Positions 51,956 to 61,430 of a stretch of DNA of 64,000 bases are shown here, in pieces. Each line of letters opens with the position of its first letter. Position 1 is the stretch's first letter. A model generated the notes under the pieces. The model saw nothing but the letters and a program-made list of their open reading frames with translations. It was not told the DNA's origin and made no database searches. A program made the translations under genes and the position numbers. Origin of the DNA: JABDGC01 sp964466595 (lineage in GTDB: Bacteria; Pseudomonadota; Gammaproteobacteria; DSM-16500); NCBI GenBank assembly GCA_964466595.1, contig CAYXNR010000002.1, positions 22,550-86,549 of the forward strand, given 5' to 3'.

Positions 51956-52945
51956 CTAAGCTAAAATATCCTGCATAGCCTCTTTAGCCAAGGCCTTACC
52001 CTGTAAAATATAATGCACTGCTTCGCAAATTTTCATCTTAATCGAATAGCGATGAGCGAGCTGTATTAGCAACTCCGCATTGCGTTTTCCTTCTACTACC
52101 TGTCCAATTTCCCGCTCTGCCTGCTCTTTTGGCATATTTTGGCCGAGAGCCAGTCCAAAACGCCGATTGCGGGATAAGTCATCTGTACAAGTTAGAATAA
52201 GATCGCCAAGTCCGGAGAGACCCTCGAAGGTTTTATTATCTGCGCTCAGTGCTTTTCCAAGCGTAATCATCTCATTTAAGCCACGGGTAATCAGCGTGCT
52301 ACGCGCATTGGCGCCAAGCTTCATTCCATCTGAAATACCAGCGGCAATAGCCAAAACATTTTTTACAACACCGCCAATTTCAACGCCAATGATATCCTCG
52401 CTTAAGTCAATGCGAAAAAGAGGACTATTGAAACGCTTTGAAAATTCTTCCGCCAGTTTTTGATTGCGGCTTGCGATGACAACGGCAGTTGGCAAGCCGG
52501 CGGCAACTTCTTTGGCAAAGGAAGGACCAGAGATGACAGCATAGGGATAGCGTGAGCCGATCAGTTCATCGAAGGTTTGATGTAGCAACTGTCCGGTTTC
52601 CATGTCCATGCCTTTCGTTGCCGATAAAAAGCGATGAGCAGGGGTAAGTAGCGGTTTTAATTTTAAAAGCACCTCACGAAAACCAACAGAAGGAACGGCA
52701 AGCAGAATATCTTCTGCTTGAGTAAGCGCTGTTGCCAGTTCTGTTTCAGGATGCAGAGTTTCAGGAAAGGGATAGCCAGGTAGGTATTGATTATTGGTGC
52801 GCTCCCTTTGCATCATTTCCACCTGAGGAGTTTCAATGCTCCACAGGTAAACGGCTTGCCCACGTCGTGATAAATATAAAGCAAGGGCAGTCCCCCAGGC
52901 GCCAGCGCCTAGGATTGCGATTGGCTTGTCGGTATGAGTGGCCAT
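51956..52945 (-). CDS. gpsA: Glycerol-3-phosphate dehydrogenase GpsA
   Basis: Reduces dihydroxyacetone phosphate to glycerol-3-phosphate for phospholipid synthesis. 329 residues: IAILGAGAWGTALALYLSRR (NAD(P) fold), ATKGMDMETG, VISGPSFAKEVAAGLPTAVV and GVVKNVLAIAAGISDGMKLG (catalytic Lys), plus STLITRGLNEM. It follows secB by 4 bases, the usual yibN-secB-gpsA order. Confidence 0.96.
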   Translation of the reverse strand: MATHTDKPIAILGAGAWGTALALYLSRRGQAVYLWSIETPQVEMMQRERTNNQYLPGYPFPETLHPETELATALTQAEDILLAVPSVGFREVLLKLKPLLTPAHRFLSATKGMDMETGQLLHQTFDELIGSRYPYAVISGPSFAKEVAAGLPTAVVIASRNQKLAEEFSKRFNSPLFRIDLSEDIIGVEIGGVVKNVLAIAAGISDGMKLGANARSTLITRGLNEMITLGKALSADNKTFEGLSGLGDLILTCTDDLSRNRRFGLALGQNMPKEQAEREIGQVVEGKRNAELLIQLAHRYSIKMKICEAVHYILQGKALAKEAMQDILA

Positions 52946-52949
52946 GATC

Positions 52950-53462
52950 TTAATGTACTTTTCCTTCTCCTTCCGTATTTTCCAAAGGTTGTTTGCCTTG
53001 TTTCTTTAGATCTTCCATATGTTGATTATATAGGGCATCAAAATTGACAGGCGCTAACAAGAGCTGTGGAAAACCACCGCGAATGACAAGATCAGAAATG
53101 GCTTCGCGTGCATAGGGAAATAAAATATTAGGACAGAAACTACCTAAGGTGTGATGCAATTGATCAGGCTGTAAGCCAGAGATCATGAAAATTCCGGCTT
53201 GATGTACCTCAACCAAGAAGGCCGCTTTCGAACTGCAAGTGACATTTGCGGTAATGGATAAGACAACCTCATGCTGATTGTCTTGTAAGCGATTGCTTTT
53301 AGTTTCCAAATTTAATTGAACTTCCGGTTTCCATTCTTCTGAAAAGGTATGTGGAGTGTTGGGGGCTTCAAAGGAAGAGTCTTTAATGTAAACTCGGTGA
53401 ATTTCAAAATGAGCATTGCCAGCAGTGTTATTAGTTTTAGTTTCTGAAGCGGTCTGGTTCAT
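52950..53462 (-). CDS. secB: Protein-export chaperone SecB
   Basis: 170 residues. Keeps preproteins unfolded and hands them to SecA. AHFEIHRVYIKDSSFEAPNT, SKAAFLVEVHQAGIFMISGL and LFPYAREAISDLVIRGGFPQ are the family core; LAPVNFDALYNQ follows. Between rhodanese and gpsA; grxC, often present in this cluster, is missing. Confidence 0.96.
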   Translation of the reverse strand: MNQTASETKTNNTAGNAHFEIHRVYIKDSSFEAPNTPHTFSEEWKPEVQLNLETKSNRLQDNQHEVVLSITANVTCSSKAAFLVEVHQAGIFMISGLQPDQLHHTLGSFCPNILFPYAREAISDLVIRGGFPQLLLAPVNFDALYNQHMEDLKKQGKQPLENTEGEGKVH

Positions 53463-53538
53463 GAGTTAAGTTCCTTTGTCTTGAATGGAGAGAGTTTACC
53501 TGATTGCATGAGCACTGCAAGTAGTTGAATTGCTTTTC

Positions 53539-53961
53539 TTAATCCTTCACAAGAGGTAGATCCGCACTTTCCCAAGCACTGATTCCACCACCCAGTAGAT
53601 GAACATCAAAACCTTGATTTTTTAACTCAGTTGCTATTTTGGGCGAATCCAAGCCTTTTGCGCAGACCAAAATAAGAGGCCGTGTTTTCATTTTTTCAAT
53701 TTTTTTAAATTTTTCCTTGAATTCACTTAAGGGTAAGGAAAGAGAATCAATAATATGTCCTTTTACAAATTGATCTTTCGCCCGTAGATCGACAACCAGG
53801 GCTTGCTTATGATTAATGAATTGCGTGGCTTGCAAGGGTGTTAATTGCTGTGCTTTATTTTTGTGGCGAAGTGCTTCGACAATTAATACTAAAAATAAAA
53901 GTACAGCAAACAGCAAACTTAAAGACCAATGATGCTGTATAAATAAAATGAAATCCTGCAT
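53539..53961 (-). CDS. Membrane-anchored rhodanese-like protein (YibN-like)
   Basis: 140 residues. An N-terminal membrane span (SLLFAVLLFLVLIVEALRHK) is followed by a single rhodanese domain: LTPLQATQFINHKQALVVDL, AKDQFVKGHIIDSLSLPL, then LVCAKGLDSPKIATELKNQG with the candidate active-site Cys. First of the group rhodanese-secB-gpsA. Sulphur transferase activity inferred; physiological partner unknown. Confidence 0.9.
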   Translation of the reverse strand: MQDFILFIQHHWSLSLLFAVLLFLVLIVEALRHKNKAQQLTPLQATQFINHKQALVVDLRAKDQFVKGHIIDSLSLPLSEFKEKFKKIEKMKTRPLILVCAKGLDSPKIATELKNQGFDVHLLGGGISAWESADLPLVKD

Positions 53962-54028
53962 GTGAAACCCCGTTTTAAAATAATAGCCGAAAGTGTAGCA
54001 GCACCCCTGTCATAGCAGCAAGCTTTAA

Positions 54029-54751
54029 TCAGGCTCGGGCACAACACCAGATCTCAACCGTTTGTGCGCCATGTTGAAGCAAGCAGCGGCTGAATTCTGT
54101 AACAGTTGAGCCAGTGGTAACCACATCATCGAGCACTGCAATTTTTTTTCCGCGAAGTGAGCTAGTAATCATAAAGGCGTTTTTAACATTCGACTGGCGT
54201 TGATTCGCAGCTAAATTCATCTGCGCTGAGGTGTTTTTAATACGTTTTGCAGCTTTTGTATCAACTGGTAAGTGCAGCAGACTGGCAAGTGGTCGAGCGA
54301 GTTCCAAGGCCTGATTAAATCCACGTTCTTGAAGACGCTGCTCATATAAGGGGATGGGTAAAATTAAATCAGGTAGAGGTTTCGAGCGATACCAATCCTG
54401 TCTGATTTTTTCTGCCAATAGTTCTCCTAAAATACGAGCATAAGCCAATTTTTTCTTAAATTTAAGATTGAGAATCATAGAGATAACTGGTTGTTCGTAG
54501 GCAAAAAGAGCATAAGCAGCGCTAAAGGGCGGCGGCTGCTGAAGACAGGTTCCGCAGAGAAGTGCAGAGTAAGTTTTATTAGCGCAACGCGGGCAGCACT
54601 GCGTTATAATAGGCAAATCCTGTAGGCAGTCAGAACAGAGATCTTGTTTGCGATCGGATAAGCTGCTACACAGGATACAAGTAAAGGGTAGTACCCAGGT
54701 TGTTATTAGATTTTCAATTTGTCGAAGAGCAAGGCGAGATTGATTAAACAT
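54029..54751 (-). CDS. comF: ComF-family phosphoribosyltransferase-like protein
   Basis: 240 residues. Four N-terminal CxxC pairs (CILCSS, LCSDC, CCPRCAN, LCGTC) form zinc-binding sites, followed by the amidophosphoribosyltransferase-like fold with ILPIPLYEQRLQERGFNQAL and the PRPP loop IAVLDDVVTTGSTVTE. ComF links DNA uptake to recombination in competent bacteria. Its start overlaps that of the divergent bioC by two bases. Confidence 0.94.
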   Translation of the reverse strand: MFNQSRLALRQIENLITTWVLPFTCILCSSLSDRKQDLCSDCLQDLPIITQCCPRCANKTYSALLCGTCLQQPPPFSAAYALFAYEQPVISMILNLKFKKKLAYARILGELLAEKIRQDWYRSKPLPDLILPIPLYEQRLQERGFNQALELARPLASLLHLPVDTKAAKRIKNTSAQMNLAANQRQSNVKNAFMITSSLRGKKIAVLDDVVTTGSTVTEFSRCLLQHGAQTVEIWCCARA

Positions 54752-55517
54752 GATTACTCCAGATGATTATAGGGAGGCTTCTTTTTTTGCGCGTGAAATA
54801 GCGAAAGAAATGTTGAATCGCTTAGAATGGATAAAACTCAACCCCAAGCAAATTATTGATGTAGGTTGTGGAATTGGAGCAGATACACAGGCACTGGCCC
54901 TACATTATCCCGAGGCGGCAGTATATGGTATCGATCAACAACAGGCCTTTTTAGAATACGGAAAAAGTCAGAAAAGCCGAACATCCTGGCTAGCTGCAGA
55001 TTGCTGTAATTTACCATTCCGCTCCCAGTCTGTCGATTTGATTTTTGCGAATTTATTACTCCCCTGGATTAAAAATCCAGCCCTTGTATTACGCGAATGG
55101 AGACGCATTCTGCGCCCAGAAGGACTTATTTTTTTTTCTTGTCTCGGCCCTGATACCTTTAAAGAATGGCAGCTTGTGGGGAATACGGCTCTCTTACCGC
55201 AGTTAATCGATATGCATCACATCGGAGATGCTTTATTGGAGGCAGGGTTTAGCGATCCTGTCCTAGAAGTTGAAAATCTGACCTTCACTTATCGCAGTAA
55301 GGAGCAATGTCAGCAGGAGCTAGAAAAAAGCGGGATCTGGCCAGAAGAAGAAAGCATCGACGCTCAATTGCTAGCAGTTCATGAAACACGCTTTCCGGTT
55401 ACCTTTGAAGTCATCTATGCCCATGCCTTTTGTCCTGCCGTGAAAGGATTTAAACCAGATGAGGAGGGCTTGGTGCGAATTCCGGTCGGAGAATTGCGTG
55501 CCCTCGCTCAGAAGTAA
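54750..55517 (+). CDS. bioC: Malonyl-ACP O-methyltransferase BioC
   Basis: 255 residues. It disguises malonyl-ACP as a methyl ester to start biotin synthesis. Motif I IIDVGCGIGADTQALALHYP binds S-adenosylmethionine; VDLIFANLLLPWIKNPALVL and EGLIFFSCLGPDTFKEW follow, the last being characteristic of BioC. Other bio genes are not in this window. It starts with ATG at 54750. Confidence 0.9.
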   Translation: MITPDDYREASFFAREIAKEMLNRLEWIKLNPKQIIDVGCGIGADTQALALHYPEAAVYGIDQQQAFLEYGKSQKSRTSWLAADCCNLPFRSQSVDLIFANLLLPWIKNPALVLREWRRILRPEGLIFFSCLGPDTFKEWQLVGNTALLPQLIDMHHIGDALLEAGFSDPVLEVENLTFTYRSKEQCQQELEKSGIWPEEESIDAQLLAVHETRFPVTFEVIYAHAFCPAVKGFKPDEEGLVRIPVGELRALAQK

Positions 55518-55579
55518 AAAAATAATATTTATTCCCGCAATGAAATTCGGTATTGTACGGAAAGAGGAGGGACTTCTAT

Positions 55580-56413
55580 ATGGTTTTTATCGCGATTTTG
55601 ATGGCTTTAGCCTTAGAGCGTTTTTTTGATTGGAGTCATTTGCGAAGTTGGCAATGGTTTGATCGCTATTGTCAAATGCTGAGTCCAGTGCTTGATCGCT
55701 TGCCGCCCCTTGTACGCCTGATTTGTTGGCTACTTCCGCCTATTCTAGTGGTTGGTCTTGTTCAACATCTCCTTTCCGGGTGGTTCTTTGGTTTATTTTG
55801 TCTCTTGTTCGATTTTATTATCCTTCTTTATTGTTTTGGCCCCGCTAATTTTTGGGCCGACAGCTATAATTGCTTGCAAGCCATGTCCCAAGGAGATGCA
55901 CGTTTGGTAGATGAACGCTTGAATGCAGCCTTTCCAGAAGTAGGCACCCCGACGCCACAAACCTTACATAAAACCGTTGTGCGCGCTATTTATCTTGAAG
56001 GAGAAAGAAGAGTTTTTGCTGTGTTATTTTGGTTTTCTATTTTAGGCCCGATGGGTGCCTTGCTCTATCGCTTAATCGTTTTAGCAAACAGCAAAACCCT
56101 GAGCGATATGGCTGTTTTAAGTGCTCAGGCCTTAAAAATTATCGAATGGCTCCCAGCCCGTTTGCTGAGCTTTCTTTTTGCCTTAGGCGGTCATTTTGTG
56201 AAGGTTTTACAGATCTTTAAAAAATATGCCTTACAAGGTCTAGACAGCAATGAGGTTTTAATCTCAGAAACCGGCTTAGTAGCTCTTGATTTGCCAGCAA
56301 ACAAACCCCTTCCGGAAAATGGTGAGGTGGAGAAGCAGGCCATTCAACTATTTGACCGTACCTTATTTATCATGTTGGTTTTATCCGCTCTCTTAGTTTT
56401 AGCCTGGCCGTGA
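55580..56413 (+). CDS. ampE: AmpE-like inner-membrane protein
   Basis: About 277 residues and four or so membrane spans. It begins MVFIAILMALALERFFDWSH with a tight AGAGGAGGG ribosome site, so ATG 55580 is chosen over TTG 55553. LYCFGPANFWAD, VVRAIYLEGERRVFAVLFWF and GPMGALLYRLI match AmpE/CobD-like proteins. In enterobacteria AmpE accompanies AmpD in beta-lactamase induction sensing; here it precedes a BtuF-like gene, whose start overlaps its stop. Confidence 0.88.
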   Translation: MVFIAILMALALERFFDWSHLRSWQWFDRYCQMLSPVLDRLPPLVRLICWLLPPILVVGLVQHLLSGWFFGLFCLLFDFIILLYCFGPANFWADSYNCLQAMSQGDARLVDERLNAAFPEVGTPTPQTLHKTVVRAIYLEGERRVFAVLFWFSILGPMGALLYRLIVLANSKTLSDMAVLSAQALKIIEWLPARLLSFLFALGGHFVKVLQIFKKYALQGLDSNEVLISETGLVALDLPANKPLPENGEVEKQAIQLFDRTLFIMLVLSALLVLAWP

Positions 56414-57315
56414 GCCTGGTCAAGCTACTCAGTCTCGCCTTTTTTCTTTTTACGGGTAGCTTATCTTTTGCCTGTATAGTGAGAGATGATGCCGGCAATC
56501 TAGTTTATTTACCCCGTCCTGCGGAACGCATTATTACTCTCTCTCCTGATCTCGCCGAATTAGCCTTTGCCCTTCATGCCGGTCAGTCTGTTGTCGGCGT
56601 GATTGAGGGCAGTACTTATCCTGCGGCCGCCCAAAAAATCCCTCGCGTAGGCGATTATCAGAGCTTAGATTTTGAAAGGATTCTCGTTCTCCACCCCGAT
56701 TTAATCCTAGCCTGGGGTGAAAGTCATGGTAGGCAAATAGAAAGCTTAAAGCGGCTTTCGATCCCCGTTTTTATCAGTCATACCCATCATTTACGAGAAA
56801 TTCCTTATACCCTTCGTCGTCTGGCTTGCTTGATGGGTAAAGAAAAAGAAGCTAGCTTGCTAGCAGAACATTTTCTTGTCCACTATCAGCGCATCAAGCA
56901 AAAATATCACAAATCTTTCCCAATTAGAGTATTTTATCAGCTGGCTTCTCATCCACTGATCACTCTTAATCAAACGAGTTGGATTAGTGAGGCAATAGCT
57001 CTGTGTGGCGGCAGAAATATTTTTGCTTCAACGGGTCTAACTACGCCCTTTAAACAAACCGCTTTTGCAGTGAGTAGGGAAGCCGTAGTCGAGAGAGATC
57101 CCGAGCTCATTATTGCCGATTTACCCTTCAACTGGCAGGAATCCTGGCTTGCTTGGCCTTCCGTTTCCGCAGTAAAAAATCATCATCTTGTCAGCCTCCC
57201 GCCCGATCTCTTAGAGCGCCCCGGCCCACGGATTTTAGAGGGGGTTGAGGAGCTGTGTCGAATAATGCACAATCCCTGCTATAATAAAGCCCTTGCGAGA
57301 AAAAGCGTGGGATGA
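56410..57315 (+). CDS. BtuF-like periplasmic cobalamin-binding protein
   Basis: 301 residues. GTG start overlapping the ampE stop. A signal peptide (LVKLLSLAFFLFTGSLSFAC) precedes an ABC-binding protein of the helical-backbone class: LPRPAERIITLSPDLAELAF, RVGDYQSLDFERILVLHPDL, WGESHGRQIESLKRLSIPVF. This pattern is typical of BtuF/FecB-type cobalamin or iron-complex receptors. No BtuC/BtuD is here. Vitamin B12 is the best guess. Confidence 0.85.
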   Translation: MSLVKLLSLAFFLFTGSLSFACIVRDDAGNLVYLPRPAERIITLSPDLAELAFALHAGQSVVGVIEGSTYPAAAQKIPRVGDYQSLDFERILVLHPDLILAWGESHGRQIESLKRLSIPVFISHTHHLREIPYTLRRLACLMGKEKEASLLAEHFLVHYQRIKQKYHKSFPIRVFYQLASHPLITLNQTSWISEAIALCGGRNIFASTGLTTPFKQTAFAVSREAVVERDPELIIADLPFNWQESWLAWPSVSAVKNHHLVSLPPDLLERPGPRILEGVEELCRIMHNPCYNKALARKSVG

Positions 57316-57353
57316 TAATTAAGAGACACGAAAACCATCATTAGGGAACGCTC

Positions 57354-60017
57354 ATGCCCCTTAACCAAGACCTTGATCCAATTGAAACCCAAGAATGGTT
57401 GGCTGCTTTTGCTTCTCTTGTTAAATATGAGGGCAAAGAACGAGCTCAGTTTATGCTCAATACCTTGCTTAGTGCAGCCTATGGTAAAGGGATTTTCTTA
57501 GACCATCAGTCTTTTCTCTCACCTTATTGCAATACCATTCCCCCTAGCGAGCAGCCAGCTTATCCCGGCGATCTCGCCATGGAAAAGCGTATTGAAGCCT
57601 TCATTCGCTGGAATGCCCTTGCCATGGTCTTACGAGCCAAGAGAGATAAGGGCGGCCTTGGAGGACATTTATCTTCCTATGCCTCTGTTTCAACCCTCTA
57701 TGAGGTGGGTCTGCAGCATTTCTTTCGCGGTGCCACCCCAGATTTTGCAGGGGATTTGGTTTATTTCCAGGGGCATTCCTCAGAAGGTAATTATGCCCGT
57801 GCCTTTCTGGAAGGACGCTTATCAGAAAATGAACTCAATCATTTCCGCCAAGAAGTAGATGGAGAGGGTCTTTCTTCTTATCCTCATCCTTGGCTCATGC
57901 CGCGGTTTTGGCAATTTGCCACGGTTTCTTTGGGTTTGGGTCTTTTGCAAGGTGTTTATCAAGCTCGTTTTATACGCTATCTTGAAAATCGCAAGTTATT
58001 GCCGGCCGCAGATCGCAAGGTTTGGGTTTTTTGTGGCGATGGCGAGATGGATGAACCGGAATCCACTGCCGGACTTGACTTAGCCGGACGAGAAAAATTA
58101 GCTAATCTTATTTTTGTCGTGAATTGCAATTTACAGCGACTGGATGGCTTGGTACGAAGTAATGGCAAAATTGTAAGTGAACTAGAGGCAAGGTTTCGTG
58201 CTGCTGGTTGGCAGGTGCTTAAGGTTTTATGGGATAGTCATTGGGATGCACTTTTCGCCAAAGATAAAAAAGGGTTGTTGTTAAAACGTCTGGCCGAATG
58301 TGTCGATGGCGAGATGCAAAATGCCTATGTTCGTGATCTCGCTCATCTTCGTGATTTTTTAGCCGGAGATGATGAAGAGAGACGAGCTTTTCTGGCTACC
58401 ATCACAGACGAAGAGCTTTCCCATTTGCATCGTGGTGCCCATGATCCGCTCAAGATTTATGCTGCCTATGCTAAGGCCGTACAAACAGCGGATCGACCGA
58501 CCGTCGTTCTTGCTCAGGGCGTCAAAGGCTATGGCCTTGGCAAAGCCTATGGCGAAGGCAGAAATGTTGCTCATAATCAATTGGAGATGGCAGACGAAGG
58601 CTTAAAAGCTTTCCGCGAACGTTTCGAATTACCACTCACAGATCAGCAATTATTGAATTTAGAATTTTATAAACCAGATGAAAATTCTCCCGAATTACAA
58701 TATCTGTTAGCACAGCGTAAAAAGCTAGGCGGCTTTTTACCCGAAAGACAGGTAGAAAAAAAACCGCTCAACATTCCGCCTTTAGCAGCCTTTGATACGA
58801 TCTTAAAGGGCTCGGGTGATCGGGATATGTCGACTACCATGGCTCTAGGCCGTATTTTAAACATCTTATTAAAAGATGAAAATCTAGCCTCACGAATTGT
58901 ACCTATTTTTTCAGACGAAGTACGAACCTTTGGCCTCGAAGCGCTTTTTCGTCAAATCGGTATTTATTCTCCTCTCGGCCAGCTTTATACGCCGGAAGAT
59001 AAAGAACAATTTTTATTTTATCGAGAATCAGAAGATGGCCAGGTGCTTGAAGAAGGCATCACTGAGGCAGGCTGTATGTCTTCCTGGATTGCAGCCGCTA
59101 CCGCTTATGCTAGCCATCGCTTGCCGATGATTCCCTTCTTTGTGTATTACTCCATGTTTGGTTTTCAACGAGTCGGCGATTTTATCTGGGCAGCCGGCGA
59201 CATGCGTGCCCGCGGGTTTTTGATTGGAGCGACAGCCGGCCGCACGACGCTTGAAGGAGAGGGCTTGCAGCATCAGGACGGACAAAGCTTGGTTGCAGCT
59301 TCCTTTGTTCCCAATTGTCGTGCCTACGATCCTTGTTTTGCCTATGAAATGGCAGTAATCATTCAAGAAGGTCTGCGCGTGATGTATGAAGAAGAACAGG
59401 ATGTCTTCTACTACCTCATGGCGATGAATGAACGCTACCTTCAGCCAGAAATGCCAAAAGGAGCAGAAGAAGGTATTATCAAAGGTCTTTATCTTCTGAA
59501 AGCAGGAAAGGCAGCTACTAAGCACAGAGTGCAATTGCTTGGCAGTGGCGCTATTCTCTGCGAGGTGCTTGCGGCGGCGGAGTTATTAGCCAAAGATTTT
59601 AAAATTGAAGCCGATGTCTGGTCGGTTACCAGTTTCAATGAATTACGCCGCGAAGCTCTGGCAGTGCAACGCAGTAATTATTTATCGCCCGAGAAAAAAC
59701 CGCAGCTTTCCTATGTGGAAAAATGCTTGCACCAGGTCTCTGGCCCCATCATTGCGGCAACAGACTATGTGCGTTTGTATGCCGATCAAATTCGGCCATT
59801 TATAAAGCAGTCCTATCATGTTTTAGGGACAGATGGCTTTGGTCGCAGCGATACCCGAGCCCAGTTACGCCACTTTTTTGAGGTGGATCGCTACTATATT
59901 GTGGTTGCAGCTTTAGCTGCTTTGGCAGAAGAAGGGATCATAGAGAGGAAGCAAGTGACAGAAGCCTTGAAGAAATATAACATTGATCCAGATAAACCGA
60001 ACCCGGTGGGAGTCTAA
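57354..60017 (+). CDS. aceE: Pyruvate dehydrogenase E1 component AceE
   Basis: 887 residues, the homodimeric E1 type. Decarboxylates pyruvate with thiamine diphosphate. GGHLSSYASVSTLYEVGLQH, FCGDGEMDEPESTAGLDLAG and VVNCNLQRLDG form the ThDP/Mg site (GDG...NCN), followed by QGVKGYGLGKAYGEGRN and, in the central domain, FSDEVRTFGLEALF and GLQHQDGQSLV. First gene of aceE-aceF-lpd; AGGGA precedes the ATG. No pdhR regulator is adjacent. Feeds acetyl-CoA to the TCA cycle. Confidence 0.97.
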   Translation: MPLNQDLDPIETQEWLAAFASLVKYEGKERAQFMLNTLLSAAYGKGIFLDHQSFLSPYCNTIPPSEQPAYPGDLAMEKRIEAFIRWNALAMVLRAKRDKGGLGGHLSSYASVSTLYEVGLQHFFRGATPDFAGDLVYFQGHSSEGNYARAFLEGRLSENELNHFRQEVDGEGLSSYPHPWLMPRFWQFATVSLGLGLLQGVYQARFIRYLENRKLLPAADRKVWVFCGDGEMDEPESTAGLDLAGREKLANLIFVVNCNLQRLDGLVRSNGKIVSELEARFRAAGWQVLKVLWDSHWDALFAKDKKGLLLKRLAECVDGEMQNAYVRDLAHLRDFLAGDDEERRAFLATITDEELSHLHRGAHDPLKIYAAYAKAVQTADRPTVVLAQGVKGYGLGKAYGEGRNVAHNQLEMADEGLKAFRERFELPLTDQQLLNLEFYKPDENSPELQYLLAQRKKLGGFLPERQVEKKPLNIPPLAAFDTILKGSGDRDMSTTMALGRILNILLKDENLASRIVPIFSDEVRTFGLEALFRQIGIYSPLGQLYTPEDKEQFLFYRESEDGQVLEEGITEAGCMSSWIAAATAYASHRLPMIPFFVYYSMFGFQRVGDFIWAAGDMRARGFLIGATAGRTTLEGEGLQHQDGQSLVAASFVPNCRAYDPCFAYEMAVIIQEGLRVMYEEEQDVFYYLMAMNERYLQPEMPKGAEEGIIKGLYLLKAGKAATKHRVQLLGSGAILCEVLAAAELLAKDFKIEADVWSVTSFNELRREALAVQRSNYLSPEKKPQLSYVEKCLHQVSGPIIAATDYVRLYADQIRPFIKQSYHVLGTDGFGRSDTRAQLRHFFEVDRYYIVVAALAALAEEGIIERKQVTEALKKYNIDPDKPNPVGV

Positions 60018-60053
60018 GTCTCCTTCAGTTTGATCTAATTATGGGAATACAGC

Positions 60054-61400
60054 ATGGCGGCAAGTAAAAATCTAGTTGTCCCTGATTTGGGCAGCGCAAG
60101 TGAAGTCGTAGTCATTGAAGTCTTGGTGAAACCCGGTGACCAACTCAAGTCGGATACCCCAATTGTTACCCTCGAATCAGATAAGGCCACCATGGATCTG
60201 CCCGCAGAGACAGAAGGGGTCGTGAAGACCGTCAAGGTCAAGACCGGTGATAAAGTCTCAGCTGGAACGGTATTGCTGACTATAGAAGACAGCGGCCAGG
60301 GTGAAGAAAAATCAAAAGCTAGCGAAAAAGAAGCAGCTCCGAAGCAAGCAGACAAAACAAAAAACGAAAAAGAAGCAGCTCCCCAAAAAGAAGAAATTAA
60401 AAAACCCTTAGCAGCTTCTACAGAAGTTGCTCATCCTCAGTCAGAAAAGCAAGCGCCTGCTCCTTCTACTACTCCTCTCCCTGTCATCGAAGGCGAAGAT
60501 GTGCATGCCGGCCCTGCTGTAAGACGTATTGCCCGTGAATTTGGTGTTGATTTAAGGCAGGTTCAGGGTACAGGCTTCAAACAACGTATCTTAAAAGAAG
60601 ATGTACAAAGCTTTGTTAAAAACAAATTAGCACAACCCAGTGCAACGAATGGCCAGGGATTGTTAGGCTTAGCGCCTGCTCCCCGCATTGATTTTTCTCA
60701 GTTCGGTACAGTAGAAGTACAGGCTTTATCCCGAATTAAAAAAATATCTGGAAAAAATCTTCATCGCAATTGGGTGACCATCCCCCACGTCACCCAATTT
60801 GCAGAGGCAGATATTACCGAGCTAGATACTTATCGACAAAAACATAAAGCTCGTTTTGAAAAAGAAGGCTTAAAATTAACCCCCTTGGTTTTCATTATGA
60901 AGGCAGTAGTCGACTGTCTACATCGGTTCCCAACCTTTAATGCCTCTCTCGATGTGAATGGCGAAAATTTAATCTTAAAAAAATATTTTCATATTGGCGT
61001 TGCCGTTGATACCCCTGAGGGTTTAGTTGTTCCCGTCGTGCGTGATGTGAACAAAAAAAGAATTTCTACGCTAGCCAAAGAATTAGCCGCCTTCAGTGAG
61101 AAAGCGCGCGCCAAACAATTATTACCTGCTGATATGCAGGGCGGTTGCTTTTCCATCTCCAGTTTGGGCGGTATCGGTGGTACTGCTTTCACACCTATTA
61201 TCAATGCACCCGAAGTGGCTATTTTGGGGGTGTCTCAAGTCACGCGTAAACCCCTTTATCAAGAGGGTAATCTGGTACCACGAATGATGCTGCCCTTATC
61301 TCTCTCCTATGATCATCGCGTGATTGATGGCGCCGAAGCCGCAAGATTTATTGTGTATTTGTCTGATTTGCTCTCTGATGTCAGACATTTATTACTATGA
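60054..61400 (+). CDS. aceF: Pyruvate dehydrogenase E2, dihydrolipoyl acetyltransferase AceF
   Basis: 448 residues. One lipoyl domain (residues 5-77) with the lipoylated Lys44 in ESDKATMDLP, against three in E. coli; then a Glu/Lys/Ala/Pro-rich flexible linker with two similar KEAAPKQ/KEAAPQK units, the peripheral-subunit-binding domain (AGPAVRRIAREFGVDLRQVQ), and the catalytic domain ending SYDHRVIDGAEAARF with the active His. Transfers acetyl groups to CoA and forms the complex core. The single lipoyl domain is a compact form seen in several lineages. Confidence 0.96.
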   Translation: MAASKNLVVPDLGSASEVVVIEVLVKPGDQLKSDTPIVTLESDKATMDLPAETEGVVKTVKVKTGDKVSAGTVLLTIEDSGQGEEKSKASEKEAAPKQADKTKNEKEAAPQKEEIKKPLAASTEVAHPQSEKQAPAPSTTPLPVIEGEDVHAGPAVRRIAREFGVDLRQVQGTGFKQRILKEDVQSFVKNKLAQPSATNGQGLLGLAPAPRIDFSQFGTVEVQALSRIKKISGKNLHRNWVTIPHVTQFAEADITELDTYRQKHKARFEKEGLKLTPLVFIMKAVVDCLHRFPTFNASLDVNGENLILKKYFHIGVAVDTPEGLVVPVVRDVNKKRISTLAKELAAFSEKARAKQLLPADMQGGCFSISSLGGIGGTAFTPIINAPEVAILGVSQVTRKPLYQEGNLVPRMMLPLSLSYDHRVIDGAEAARFIVYLSDLLSDVRHLLL

Positions 61401-61430
61401 TTCAGTTTATTTTTTAGAAGGTATTTTAAA

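Noticed and set aside
57977..58605. Several open frames on both strands within aceE
   Set aside because: They are antisense or out-of-frame shadows of a highly conserved enzyme gene.
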